Below are positions 47,701 through 59,798 of a stretch of DNA of 64,000 bases, piece after piece. The stretch spans positions 724,095 through 788,094 of the forward strand of contig FJUW01000014.1 of assembly GCA_900074885.1 (NCBI GenBank), read 5' to 3'. Origin of the DNA: Rhynchosporium graminicola. Taxonomy: Eukaryota > Ascomycota > Leotiomycetes > Helotiales > Ploettnerulaceae. The notes beneath the pieces are model-generated. The model was not told the origin of the DNA, ran no database searches, and saw only the letters and a program-made list of their open reading frames with translations. Numbering within the stretch: position 1 is the stretch's first letter; each line of letters starts with the position of its first letter. The position numbers were made by a program, and so were the translations under genes.

Positions 47701-50700
47701 CTTAAGTTCTTCTACTGATATCCTATATAATAGAGAGTACTTTAGACTCTTCTCGGCCCCTTTCTTTAGCTTAATTCGGTAATCGCATGAATAGTAAGAA
47801 AAGAGAATATCGCTAGCTTCTTTAGAGAAAACGTATACCTACTAGCTATACTCGTGAGGAATCTATAGTTCTAAGTCTAATTCGCTTAAGCTAATAGTAA
47901 ATTACTAAGCAGTTTTACGACGTTCTATAAGATCGATAGTTAAAGATACGATAGTAGTATTACGTTACTAATCTGCGATTCGATCGTTAAGAAGCTTATC
48001 TACTTCATAGAGAGTAGTAGAGAAGATCTTATCGTTAGAAGACTTCTAGCGTTTATATAAGAGATAAAAAGCTAGGCCGCTGATTATATAGATCTCTAGC
48101 GTAAGAGGCTCTCAGAGAGGCAGGACTATAAGAGGGGGTAATCTTTATCGCTATTAGCGCTTCCGTAGTAGCGTTATAGCTATATTAGTACGTAGATTAG
48201 CTTCTATTAATTCGTGATACGGTCTTACGAGTAGTTTCAACTATTAATCTATTATATAAATTACACGAGCGTAATCTTATACGTAGGTTTTTAATATAGA
48301 GACTTCTATTTAAGTCTAAATTAGAGATTCACGCGGGATATAAATAGTAATATTACTAAATTATATATACTTCGGGCGTGTATTAGTAGCTTTTCTAATA
48401 TATAAAGACTTATCTCTACTACTCTTTTCTTATTCTTCAGATAATAAAAGCTTAGGCTCGGCGTATCTATAGGAAGTGATAGAAACGCTAAAGAAACGGT
48501 TCTCCCTAAGTAGTAGTAATAGCAGAGGGTTCGTTACCTATAGAATACTCTCTAGGGGAGAGTTTTAGATATTCTTATAGCTAGAAATCTCCCTTAAAAT
48601 ACGTCTAGCGTTCTATAGTAGGTATTTAATAACAAGTAGAGAGTTAATAATAGCTTAAATATTAACAAGAGAGTTAGCTACGCTTCGCTATACGTCGTAC
48701 GCTTCCCAGAACTAATTAAGACGTTTATTTCGTTCGTCAGCGTTATATTAATAGCGCTAATAAATATAGTATTTATATAAGTCCTTGATTTCGATCGGAG
48801 AGCTATAAACGTTACTAAGAGGAGTATCTAATAGCCAAATGATCTATCGTTTAGAGGCATCCAAGAGTACTTGATGTTCCGAAAGCCAGGTTCTTCCGAG
48901 TATAATACTATAGTTTCCGAGAATAGTAATAAGAAAGGAGGTAAATACCTAGACGCGGCGATCTACTATTAAGTTAAGTATCGTATAGTAGCTGATTATA
49001 CTACTATTAACGCTATTGAAACCTTTAATAGGAATTATATTTAGTAGAGAGTAAATCGAAGGTTTTAGAAAGAAGGAAAGAGATTTAAGAAGAGAATAAT
49101 TAATAAAATAATATCTATTAGCTCCAGAATCAAGAAGTATAAGTAGCTTATACGAGAGTCTATTCTTAGTAAGAGTAGCACGTATAGTAAACGATTAACT
49201 ACTAAGAAGCTTCGTAAGGTTAAGATATCGCATATCTCGTATACTACTTAAGAAGGAGTCTTTCTCTAAGTATAGTCTTTTACTAGCGGTTTTAGGGTCT
49301 CGTTAGCATCTTGAAATACTACTTAGTCGTCACCTGACGATTCGCTATCAATTCTATCTCTAGTACTAATTTCATTAATACGTTAAGGAGTATTTAGATA
49401 AATTAATAATCGATTAGAAGTAAAATAATAGGTAGCGTGAGAAGGCGATTATATACGAGGTATATCGTTTCGTGCAGAGTATTAGTATAAGGAACTGTTT
49501 TCCCGAGGGGGTATATTAGTAGTAGTAGTAAATAAGTCTTTCAGACTAAATTCAGTATAAGTCTTTAGAGAGTTAGAAGAAGAGGAGCTTTCGTTGCGTC
49601 GTTAAGAGGTATTAATAGGGCGTTCCCGAGTCGCGCTAGCTTTAGCCGAAGACTCGGAATAGTAAGTCTTTTCGATAAATTAACCTTAGTCTTCAGCTTA
49701 TATAGCTTTAACGTATTCTTCTAGTGTTCTTAATATTCTATACTATTAGAAGAGCTGTTTCCGAAGCTATAAAAGTAGCTTCTCCTATAAGTCTATTTTC
49801 AGAGTCGATTGATTATTTATACTAGCTTTATAAGCTAGCGTACGGAATTCCTAATAGAACGTCTAAAAGGTCTATTTATACTCTATCTTTAGCGCTAAAT
49901 AGCTAGCTCTTATAGTTTACTAATCGTATGGGTTTAATAAGAAGGAGATAAGTTAAGTGATTATATTAAGTGAATCGATTATATTACCTTTCTCGTTATA
50001 TTCTAGTTCTAGGAACGCGAGTTCTAGGTAAGTTCTAGCTATTCCTTCTGTTTAATTAAGTAACTAATCCTTATAGTAATCTTCATTAAGGAAATAGCTA
50101 GAGTAGCGCCGGAGAGCATTACGTATCTATACTTCCTAGAGCTTTAGAGAGTAGTCGATTCTATCAGAGAGTCTATTTAGAAGGTTCGGAATCTTCTCAA
50201 TATGAGTAGCGTAAGACATAGAAGAAATTCCACTTATAGAGCGTTCTCTACGAGAGTTCTCTTTAATTAATAATAGAGGAGTTAGCGAATAAGGATCGTC
50301 GAAAGACACAGATTTAGCAGTGCGAGTAGCTATCGTTTAGCGTACCTCCCGCAGTTCAATCTATAATTATCGTAATTAATCTGCTATATCCTTCTTTAAT
50401 TATATTTCTTCCGCGAGCCTTCTTTCTGCCTCTTACAGCTAGTAAGCACGATCTTCCCATGAGTTACTTATAGTTATTATTACTATAGGGGTATTATCGG
50501 GGAGGTTTAGTGACTCAGTAAGTTCGTTAATTATAATAGGAGTTAGAGAGCTCAACTCGGATAAGGCGTTATCGCGAGCACTTTCTACTATAGAGAGAGG
50601 TAGATTAAAGCGAGTATTACGAGTCGCCGAAGAGTAGGAGATAGAAGTAGAAGGAGTTAGAGAACTAGTCGTCGATTTATCGGACTTAGATTACTTCTAT

Positions 50701-50845
50701 TTAAGTACTATTCTTCAAGTTTATACTTAGTATAAGCCTTCTCTATATAGCGTAGTCTCCTGCGTTTAGTAGCTCTAGGCATAGAGGTATAATATAAGTA
50801 GATATTTACTATCTTCCTAGACGTAAGTAAAAGAGTTATAGATAA
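44736..50845 (-). pseudogene. C2 gag-pol remnant with chromodomain
   Basis: The minus strand shows gag from 50782, RT (TAYLDNILIYSDD near 47300-47260), RNase H (IEIDTSDRVVAGVLS near 46850), integrase, and near 45045-44925 a chromodomain-like end (EIEDVLACCK, YYVS*LN*DVDLT*Y, with stops at conserved Trp positions). It ends NYDYFNNNN before the hairpin and polypurine tract. Confidence 0.78.
44757..44770. other. Hairpin beside the C2 polypurine tract
   Basis: GCTCG-CCCT-CGAGC, a 5-bp stem with a four-base loop, reverse complement of the C1 copy. Confidence 0.65.
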
Positions 50846-51089
50846 TATAACGCTTACTCTAGAAAAGTCTTACGCATTACCTAATAAGTAAGACCTCATA
50901 TTATATAGAATATGAAGTAGTAAGAATCAACTTAGAATCTATAACTAAAGAGCTAAGAAGTAGAAGAGAGAAGAGAAGATATATATAAAAGGGGCTCTAC
51001 GGAGCTCTCGGTAATCTCGCTTAGCATACCCGATTGGGAGTACTTACTAGTCCCACCAAGTCCATGCTAGTTATGCCACGACCGTCACA
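50846..51089 (-). repeat. C2 LTR, right (5' LTR)
   Basis: 244 bp; outer end CCGTCACA intact, inner start TATAACG mutated. Confidence 0.9.
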
Positions 51090-54000
51090 CTATCTAGCTT
51101 ATTACTAGCTTAATACTATTATAGTGATAAAATAACGAAAGTTACTATAATCTATTAATACCTTAACTAAGGCTATACTACTTTTAAGGTAATACCTCTA
51201 GTATATAAAATACTTAATAATTATAAGGAGTTCTTAATTATATACTTTATAATTCAACTTAGTAGGTTCTAGCTTTTTACTAAAGAACGTAATAAAGTGC
51301 TAGATAGCCTTTTCCCCTTCTTTCGCCGGCTACTCTTTAGGCTAGAAGAGAATTCCCGCGATAGTAAATCTAGAAGCGTTAGTCTCTAGCTTTCTCGGCT
51401 TCAGTAGATCGAAATGCATAAGAAAAAGTACTATAGTAAATATATCTTTTAACGCGTTAAAAGCCTTCCTTTCTATAATACTCTATCTAAAAGCAAGGGC
51501 AGGTTACCCTTTCTTCTTACTACCTATTAAGCTTCTTAGAGGTCGGGTAATCGCCGAGAATCTTACGATAAATCGCTAGTAGAAGTTTATAAAACTAATA
51601 AAAACTTATATATCTCTAATACTTTCAGGCTCTAGCTATTCCCTAATAGTATCTATCTAGCTTATATCTATTAAAACGCTAGCTAAGGAGATAATATATC
51701 CTAGAAACTTTATACTTTTAGTATTAAAAGAGCACTTTAATAACTTAATAAAGAGGTTTATATACCGAAGTCTCTCTAGTACTTAGTAGATATATTATTT
51801 ATATTATAATAAGTTAGTAGAATAGATTAGGATATTATTAAGATATATAATATAAGTAATATTAATAAGGCCCGCTAGCGTATTATTAATAAATACCTAG
51901 AAAGTCGCTAGCGTATTTGATAATCTAAATAGTATAACTTAGTACTTGTAGTACCTATATTAAGTACGGAATATAGTTTTCTATTTATTACTCTAGTAAA
52001 TTCGAACGCGATAATAAGCGTTTTATAAGTCTAATTTAGTAAATACTCTAGTATCCCGGAGCTTATCTTATGTTTCGCTGATTAATAGTAGAGGGTACTA
52101 GTTCTTAATTATAATTTTATTTAGCGCCCGGTAGTCAATATATAATTAGAGACTACTATCTTTCTTTAGTATAAAGAGAATAAGTATACTTATGGGACTC
52201 TTACTTTTCCTTATCTAACCTTTTACCTCTAATAAGTTAAGGTATTCCTAGAGAACCTCTAGTTCTTTCTTAGAGAAGTTATAGATTAGAGAATAAAATA
52301 CCTTTACTCTTAGTTCTAGTTCAATAGCGTATTAGTAGCCCTCTAATAGAGGCAGCTCGCTTCCCTTTTCTTCGGAGAATATATCCTTAAAGCTACTATA
52401 TACGAAGGGAATAGTAGGCGTATCGCTAGTATCTATCTAGCGTATAGTATATAAGTTAGGTATTATAGCGTATATAGGAGATTTTTATTTATTAATAAGA
52501 GTCGCAAAAGCTTAAGGTGCTATAATATTAAGGTTATCTGAATCCTTTAATTTATAAGGAAACCTCTATTACTTATTCTTAAAGCTTATCTAAGGATCTA
52601 TATCCTCTAACTATAGCTACCCTAATATTAAGTCTATACTTAGTATATTAATAACTCTTAGCTGAAGAGTATCGACTCTAGTCTATCTAATCGAATTAGC
52701 TATCTCTACTTAAGTAACTATAGTACTAAAGATAACGCTTTTATTCTATAAAAGTATCTAGAAAGTCCTTAGTCTTTCACTAGTAAGTTCAAGCTCGTAT
52801 TCTTTAGTAACTAGTCTTAATATAAAGTTATCTTCTACTTTATTATTAATAAGAGTAGTTATCGATTTCTACTTACCTTAAGATAGAATCTTTATTTAGA
52901 TTTCTATCTTATTATCCGGTAAACCCGGCCCGGATATAGAAAATACTACGAGTTATAGCTTTCCTTAGCGTTTATCTTTAGTATCGCTAGTATTTAGTTT
53001 TAGATAGTTCGGAGAGATATATCTATATTTATTATAAGAGTAGTACTAAACCTTAGAGATATCCTATCTCGCTAGTCGCTCTCTAATAAATATATTATTT
53101 AGATATCTTCTCCTTTCTTATCTTTATTAGCTCTAGTCTCGTCGATTATTAGTTCTTCGCTAGTACTTATATAAGTCGTCCTTCTTCGCATTTAACTCCT
53201 TATATTTCTACTCTTTAGGTTCCTTTTATCTTTTATTACTATTAGTACTTCTAGATAAGGTATAAGTCTCTTAAAGAGTAATAATAGAAATAACTTAATC
53301 TTAGGTCTAAAGTCTATTAGCTTAACTATTCTTAACGATTTTCTAGCGAATCTCCGGGCGGATCTTATTAAATAAGATATCTTATAATTAACACTTAGTA
53401 AAGAGTTTAAGTTATTTCTCTTTTTCTTTAAAGTAATTTACGAACTCTCTAATTAGTTAACTTAGCTTTTAGTAAGCGTTCTCGTAGGCCTATAAGTTAG
53501 CTACTTTTCGTAAGATAAAGAGTAGCTAGAGGTTCGCTAGGAACTCTTTATAACTTTCCTAAGTTATCTCGTAAAGAGTATCTAAAGTATATTTCCTAAA
53601 CTTTTCTTAGGCGTTCGCTAGTTCCTTACGAAGTAGTATTACTACTTATTTAATCTTAACGAGATTAGTTAAGTACTTTTTAGTATTATAGTCGAAGACT
53701 CAGTTATAAGCTTATAAGTATTTAATAAGCTCTCTTTAGCTCCTGCCCTTATATTCCGATAGAATCATATATTTACTTTTATCCTAATAAGGAATTAGCG
53801 ATTCTTTAGGAGCTACTAATCGACTAGTATCTCTCTCTATACTTAGAGTAAGGTCTTTAGATATATAAGCTTAGTAGAGTTATACTCTTATAGTAGCTTC
53901 CGGAGAGTATTAAGTAAAGTCTTCGCTGAATATTCGTTAGTACTTAACTATAAGGTTATCTAAGATATTATTCTATTTCTTTAGCGATTAGAGTTTCTCT

Positions 54001-54156
54001 TATAGAACTAAAAGGTCGTCTACTAGTATATCACTAAGTATTATCTAGGCCCTAATAGAGTTATCTTAGAGTATAAGTCGGGTTAACGTAATAGAGGATT
54101 CTCTGCTTTAAGCTATTATAATTATTTAAGCTAATATTAAGTAAAAGTAATTAGAA
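51090..54156 (-). pseudogene. B1 gag, protease, RT and start of RNase H
   Basis: It aligns in reverse with B2 at about 29657-32760. RT and protease are recognisable by comparison. The target CTATC of C2 is within RNase H. Confidence 0.78.
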
Positions 54157-54338
54157 TATAATAATCACTTAGTACGCTAAGGTAAATAAGCATAATAGAA
54201 TAGTAGAATAGTCGCTAGAGGTTCGCTAGTAATAATCTAGTTAATATAGAAACTAATTACTAAAGAGAGAAGGTTCTTCCTTCCTCTCTAATTCTGAAAT
54301 ACAGGAGTGGGAGGCACTAGGCGCACAGACCCATTACA
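54157..54338 (-). repeat. B1 LTR, right (5' LTR)
   Basis: 182 bp; inner start TATAATAATC mutated, outer end CCCATTACA intact. Confidence 0.92.
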
Positions 54339-54343
54339 CTAGG

Positions 54344-57300
54344 TAATCTTTACCTAACCTCTGGCTCAACCCTTAAGCTATAAGCCTAGCCTTAAATCGA
54401 TTAATAAGACTAGAATATATTAATTTAACTGTAAATACTATACGGTAACCTATAGTTCTTTGACCTTTAGGTAAATCGACTACCTTCCAGGTATTAAGAG
54501 ACTATAACTTAGCTACTTCAGTAGTAATTGCATCCTCCTAGTATAACTTATTCTTACTAGCTAGGGCTTCTGCTTTAGTATTTAGAACTATAATAGAGCC
54601 TTCTAAAGTAATATAGGCCCCCTAAGCCGAATAATCACTCTAATCAAAATAATCTTCTTTAATCGATTCTCGGACCTTTATTATAAGGTCTTCTTAGAGG
54701 GTAAGTGCCTTTATAGCTTTCTAGGTACTAGTACGAATTCTAGTCGATCTTCTAGGAGCTATTGAATTTGAATCTAATTCAGACTCTCCCTTAGCCTTAA
54801 CTCCCTCCTCTTCTTCTAATACTATATCACGAGTACGATCTTCTTCTTCTTCTCCTTAAGTTAGCCGCCTTATATTAACGATAATAGTATTACTATTAAT
54901 CTCCTAATTTTCCAGAGTATTAGGAGGATTTTTAGGGCTTCCGGCCCCCTAAGCCTTAATACCCTCCTTAGATACCTAAGGTAGTAGTTTCCCTATATAA
55001 ATAGATAGTTGAACCCTATTCTATTTATCCCAGGGTAATACTAAGTCTCTAATTTGCCTGTTTTCTTCCTAGTTCTACTATAGCTTCTTATCCTTATAGA
55101 AGACCGAACTAGAAGACTTAATAATCTTCTTACTTCTTAGATTATAGAATCTCTACTGCTCTATAGTATTCTTATATCTAATGAATATAACTAGTATTCT
55201 AGTAGGTTCCAGTTTACTTGCTCTATACTCCTTTAGTACGTATATATAAGCTATATAACCCTATACTCTTAAATGCTTTATAGATAGTATTTTACCTGTC
55301 TAAGCTTCTATAGGAGTCTTTCCCTCCGGCCCTATAGGTGTCCGGTTACATATATACGCATAAGTACGGGCTGCTTCAGCCCAGAAGATTAAGGGTAGTT
55401 AAGCCTCTATAAGTATAGCACGTATCAGGGTAATTAAGGTTCTATTTAACCTTTCTAATACTCCGACCTACTACTAAGAGTATACTATAGTAAACTCAAA
55501 CTATACTACTCTAAATTTAACTTCCTATATAGCTCTTAAAGCCCGGAATTCAAGAGTATTATCTGGCTTAATAGAGAGCAGTTTCTTAGTATTCTCTGCT
55601 TCTACTTCTAACTTCTATTTAGTCAGAATTTCGTCGATATCTCTCCGGTATCCAAATAGCGTCTAACTACGTCGAGTCGCCTTATCAGTTATTATAAGTA
55701 TTATAGTATCTCCCTTAAGGCTAGGAGTACTAATTAGTCCCCACCAGTCGATATGAACCCTTCTAAGGATTCTATCGGTTCTTTCTAGACGAGGTCTATT
55801 AATAACCCGTATAGCCTTTACTATAGCGCACCCGGCATAGTAATCTTAGAGTTTCTATACCGGTATATCTAACCCAGAAGTCACTTTATCGACTCCTTTT
55901 ATAGTACTATAAGATAAGTAACTAAGTCGTTAGTGCAGGAGGGTTACTTACTTCCCTATATCTTCTATACTAGTAATATAAGCTATTTCTACTATATTCA
56001 AGAAGTAAGCTCTTCCAATTCTCTAGGCCACTCTAATTACTCTCTCCTAGAGAGTAAGAAATAGCCTCGTATTAGGTGCTTCCTTTATACGTATCGATAT
56101 ACCCCTATCTTAGAGCTAGAGTACTGAAATTAGGTTTCTAGAAAGACCTAGTATATAAAGTACTCTAGTAATCTTAACTATACGCCTTTCTCCATATACT
56201 AGGATATCTAGGGATATAACGCCTTTAGCGATTCCTTCTAGTATACTGCTATTTGCAGTACTAATCTTAACCGTATAATTTAGAGGTTTATAAGTATTAA
56301 AAACACTCCGATTAAACGTTATATATCGGGAACACCCAGAATCTACTATCTAATTAGTAGATACCTTAGCTCCTACTGCTATCTAGTAGTTATCCAGAGC
56401 TTAATTAGCTACCTTACTCTTTAGCTTATTTCCAGCTACTAGTAGTAGACTAGTAGAGGGTTTTTCACCCTCTTTCTTTAGCTAAGTACACTCTCTTAAG
56501 TAGTAACTTATTTTACTGTAGTTATAGTACTTAATCTTAGCTTTTACGTCAGTTACTTTTATAGCTTACTCTTTAGTCTTCTGAATAATAGACTTTAGTA
56601 GAGACCTTTCTATCTCTATATACCGGCTGACAATTGCTTCCTAAGTTAAATTTCCTCCTAATTCTAGTAATACTAGAGAGCCGTGGAATTCTGAATTATA
56701 TACTCGTAGTGCTTTAAACAGTATAGTTATTTTAAGCATATCAAAGGGTATCTCCTGTATAGAGATCTCTCTAATCTCTCTTTATAAACTAGTTAATTTA
56801 CTAGTAATTAAAATAACGTTATAGTCACTCCTTAAAGTAGTTTCAAAACTTGAAAACTCCCTTAGTTTAGAAGCTAAGTTTATAGCTGATATAGGTGCAT
56901 ATATCTGCTGTAAAGCCTCCTATTAACCTTTAGCAGTAGGTAATTCTGCTATTAAGATTAATACTTATTAAGAATATATACTAAGTATTATAGTATACGC
57001 TTTAGCGTTCTTCCTAGTAGACCTTAAGGGGTCTACTACCTTTAGCTCCTTAGAATCTTTCCCTTTACTACTCTTCTTCTTAGGGTTTCCTTTAGTGTTT
57101 TCGCCTAGTCCTAGGGTATCGTTCTATTCTAAAAGACCACTAGAAACACTTCTAAAACCTATCCTAGGGTTACTATATCCACTAGGGGTATACCTTATAC
57201 GGCCTAGGGTAGAGTATGCCTTAATACTACTCTCCTAAGGCCCCTCTATTACTATTCTCTAGAGCTCCTTACTCTATAATAGTAACCTGACTTGCAGTAA

Positions 57301-57430
57301 CCAGACTCTATAATTAGAGCCTATTAGCCTTACTACCCTCGGCTTCTCTCCTCTGTAATCACTTATACTTCTAGTATAGTGATATACCTATTAGTAAAGA
57401 AGTAGTAGTAGATAAGGTACTAAAAGTGAC
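54344..57430 (-). pseudogene. Element A gag, protease and integrase remnant
   Basis: On the minus strand: a zinc knuckle near 56545-56490 (YYNYSKISYYLREC, for CX2CX4HX4C with Cys/His turned to Tyr); the Copia protease IVDSGCSRYITFNRSVFN near 56360-56300; integrase (ILIITDKATRRS, RLNRTLITLIRAIL, FWAEAARTYAYICNRTPIGP); and the start of RT (EALASKNKLY, LNTWKVVDLPKGQRT). Frame breaks are RIP-type stops. Confidence 0.83.
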
Positions 57431-57491
57431 TTATAATAGTTCTTAAAAGAATTCAATTTCAATAGTCTTATGCAAGTAAAATAACGCTATA

Positions 57492-57503
57492 GGGCTCAGA
57501 ACC
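57492..57503 (-). promoter_or_regulatory. Element A primer-binding site, half-tRNA type
   Basis: Directly beside the 5' LTR the minus strand reads GGTTCTGAGCCC. This is 11/12 complementary to the anticodon stem-loop of eukaryotic initiator tRNA-Met (GGGCTCATAACC, from memory), as in Drosophila copia and yeast Ty5, rather than to a tRNA 3' end. Confidence 0.55.
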
Positions 57504-57747
57504 TATTGCATTTGAATTCGATAGAGGTTCAATTTCTATAAGAGGAAGTAGCTATATATATAGGTATCTGTATAGTAATCCAAGTAATCCAAGTACGTAT
57601 CTTACGTACTATCTCCGGTACTTCCGGTACTAGTAAATTAGTTGAGTACGCTATTCAACTCCGGTACTTCCGGTACCTTCAGGACGTTGAATACGCTACT
57701 CCGTACCATACTTAGTACTATACTGCTAGCACTACCTATACTCAACA
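57504..57747 (-). repeat. Element A LTR, right (5' LTR)
   Basis: 244 bp, outer end CTCAACA intact, inner start TATTG mutated from TGTTG. Followed by duplication CTTTC at 57748-57752. Confidence 0.92.
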
Positions 57748-57949
57748 CTTTCCATATTATTCTAGGCGCTGACCAGCTTAGCCTATCAACGTGATCATAA
57801 ATTGGTCCTTTCACAGCAAGCGCGAGACGCGGATACATTTCATGAAGTTCTCTCGACTCTAAGTGATCTGGAAAGACATATTGCGTCCTTCTGAAGATCT
57901 TGAAAGGTTCGCCACTTGAAGCGAGATATACATCTGGATGAGGTGTATA
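57748..57949 (-). pseudogene. 5' part of the host frame split by Copia element A
   Basis: Minus-strand frame open from 57949 to the insertion point: PHPDVYLASSGEPFKIFRR, then YVFPDHLESRELHEMYPRLA and VKGPIYDHVDRLSWSAPRII. Normal base composition, no stops. It runs into the target duplication in the phase used by 13850-13631. The exon before it was not found; a TGA lies just upstream of 57949 in this frame. A GIGKS loop in another frame at 57990-57976 is too weak to join. Confidence 0.5.
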
Positions 57950-59426
57950 TCATTATTGACTTACTTATTGACTCCAGACTTCCCAATGCCAGTTGATTGA
58001 AGTCTCAACGTTGTATATGCTTCATTCCAAGCTACTTCTATACAGGTTCGCAAGTCAACTACAAGACGGTACCTGTAACTGTCATGCAAACGAAAACTGC
58101 TCGGCACATCCACTCCTGCAGTCTCTTGACTCAGATTCTGTATCATCGTATAGTGCATGCATACCTATCATGACGAGGTTACTAAGTGTTGCAGTCGCCT
58201 TAGGCAAGTGTCCCCACTTCTCCGCGAAAACACAATACAGCACCACTAAACACAGGACGTCAAGCATAAAAATTGAATTCATGCTGGTCACATAATTGGA
58301 TTTCTAGCGTCCTATAGTGTGTTCTGACATGACCCAAGAACAAAAACGACAGTGCTATCAAACCAGTAGTCTAACCAGCCCGGCCAATTTTTTCCTCTGG
58401 ACTAACTCATGATCTGTACTAGCAGGTCGATTCGGGACTCCTTCCCAGGAATCTTTCAGAGGCGACAAGCTTCGGCAGGTGTTAATACAAGCTGAGAAAT
58501 CTTTCCGAAAATTCCTGTGCAATGTAGCTAGTATATGTGTGAAACCGTCTGGAGATTTGACGGATAAGCTGGTGTTGGGAAAGGGCTGTAGAAGTCATTG
58601 ATGATGTATTGTGGACGTTAGGGTCACGACTTCGCTCACTGTGTAGGCGGTTGCGGTGACGATGTATGGCGAAGAAATCATGGAAACACGAGGATGTCGC
58701 AGATCTCCAGTTGCGTTCAGTCACTGGTGTAGAAATTGAGGTTTCCGAAATGGTTGAGGATAACAAAATTAGCCATCGTCACACAATCTCAACAATCTGA
58801 CATCTCATAAGATGAGGAGCCAGATGCGTCCTGTCAGCTAAGTGTTGAAGGGGATGTAAAACGTTAAGAAATTGGCGAGATCAGAAGTACCTTACCTATG
58901 CAACGACTAACTAAATTCAACCGTCATTCAGACTTCACAGATGAATTATAAATCAAACAGGCTGCGTACGTGTACGAGCGAACCAATTCTATGAGATGTC
59001 GAGGTGTTTAGATATCAGTAGCTTGACGAGATGTAATGCGGTCTGTGGCCCGAAGGAATTTCTACCATTTCCGAGATGGATGAAATGGTACAAGGAATTA
59101 GAAGCTAAGCGGTATAGAATATGACGGAGAGGTGTGGAATTCTCTGTACATTCTCCTTTTCGAAAGGTTGTTAATTCAAGAAGTAATAGACATAACCGAC
59201 GCAGAAGACAAGAAGCAGTAGCAACGGTAGAAAACAAGATGCTAGATCGCACTTACAAATCGAATGATACGTGGCTCAAACAGCACAGTACCTACCTACC
59301 GGACCACATATGCTAGTACAGTATCCTTGCAAGATGAAGAACCACCGAATAAACCAAGTTCTTAAACTCCAAACCAAAATCCATTTCCCCATTATTACCA
59401 GGTATTGTATATCCCTTAGTTCCTAA
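57950..59426. other. Unannotated sequence, possible upstream part of the broken gene
   Basis: Base composition is normal. Minus-strand frames of 65-95 codons (57961-58158, 58082-58291, 58482-58766, 58989-59252) may be exon fragments of the disrupted gene, but I could not join them with convincing splice sites. No repeat or RNA gene seen. Confidence 0.4.
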
Positions 59427-59798
59427 TTACACAGTAGCCACAAACACTCGATTATGTCCCATTCCTTCCCGCTCCAAAGTCCAACCTGACAAACAAACGC
59501 GCATGCCCAGTGACAAAGTAAAATCAAACACCGTTTCACACGTCCTATGACCAATGTGATATTGACAACGACGACAGCCGAAGACGTGAACGCGCCTGAC
59601 GGACATGCTGATTTGGTCCAAAGTGATATGATGGTCGTGGTCGACTTGCCAACGCAAAACAGAGCGGTAACTTTTGTTGGTCCATTGAGCGACTTGATAT
59701 AGTGCTGCAATTGTCAACTTGCATGTACGGCCCCAGAAGACCTCGAACTTCGATGTGGTACCGACAGAGGAGAGGTATTGAAAATGCCAACCTTCCAC
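59427..59798 (-). CDS. Candidate ORF, 123 aa, unrecognised
   Basis: The frame is Trp/His/Cys-containing (EGWHFQYLSSVGTTSKFEV, LRWQVDHDHHITLD, VFGCRRCQYHIGHR) and ends GHNRVFVATV. Two other minus-strand frames of about 100 codons overlap it, which lowers confidence that this one is translated. It could equally be untranslated sequence. Confidence 0.25.
   Translation of the reverse strand: MEGWHFQYLSSVGTTSKFEVFWGRTCKLTIAALYQVAQWTNKSYRSVLRWQVDHDHHITLDQISMSVRRVHVFGCRRCQYHIGHRTCETVFDFTLSLGMRVCLSGWTLEREGMGHNRVFVATV

Larger units (their letters stand above)
44493..51089 (-). mobile_element. Element C2: Gypsy/chromovirus, full length
   Basis: Duplication CTATC (44488-44492, 51090-51094); LTRs 44493-44735 and 50846-51089; 6,597 bp; minus strand. 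Gag ATG at 50782 (MPRATKRRRLR). It interrupts B1 within RNase H. It lacks the gaps of C1 and is the better reference copy of family C. Its LTR shares the promoter-proximal and downstream two thirds with C1, but the first 75 or so bases (in element sense) differ. Confidence 0.9.
17681..54338 (-). mobile_element. Element B1: Gypsy/chromovirus, interrupted by C1, D and C2
   Basis: LTRs of 182 bp lie at 17681-17862 and 54157-54338, with target duplication CCAGG (17676-17680) / CTAGG (54339-54343), the difference being one C to T. Subtracting C1, D and C2 with their duplications leaves 6,840 bp, against 6,842 bp for intact sister copy B2. Pieces in minus-strand order: gag to RNase H 51090-54156; RNase H to integrase 43491-44492; integrase to chromodomain 25383-26676; 3' region with antisense ORF 17863-18990. 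Confidence 0.9.
13851..57747 (-). mobile_element. Element A: Ty1/Copia retrotransposon, nested and RIP-mutated
   Basis: The outermost element is bounded by two 244-bp LTRs (13851-14094 and 57504-57747) and by CTTTC duplications. Its own sequence is what remains after removing E1 and B1: about 5.03 kb, a normal Copia length. Transcription is on the minus strand, with primer site beside the right LTR and polypurine tract beside the left LTR. Domain order on the minus strand is gag with zinc knuckle, protease (DSG), integrase, RT, RNase H; integrase before RT defines Copia. Many TAG/TAA codons replace Trp and Gln, so no protein can be made. Confidence 0.9.

Noticed and set aside
13851..57747. 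Giant Starship-type element or biosynthetic cluster
   Set aside because: No tyrosine recombinase (DUF3435), cargo genes or short direct repeats of that class; every part is explained by LTR elements with TG..CA ends and 5-bp duplications.
13851..57747. Centromere
   Set aside because: AT-rich RIPed retrotransposon blocks can be centromeric, but this block ends sharply at a target duplication and lies between genes about 1.8 kb (left) and 2.3 kb (right) away; sequence alone cannot show CENP-A.
57976..57990. GIGKS P-loop-like motif in a minus-strand frame
   Set aside because: The Gly required four residues earlier is missing, the frame differs from the broken gene's, and no intron of normal size joins them.
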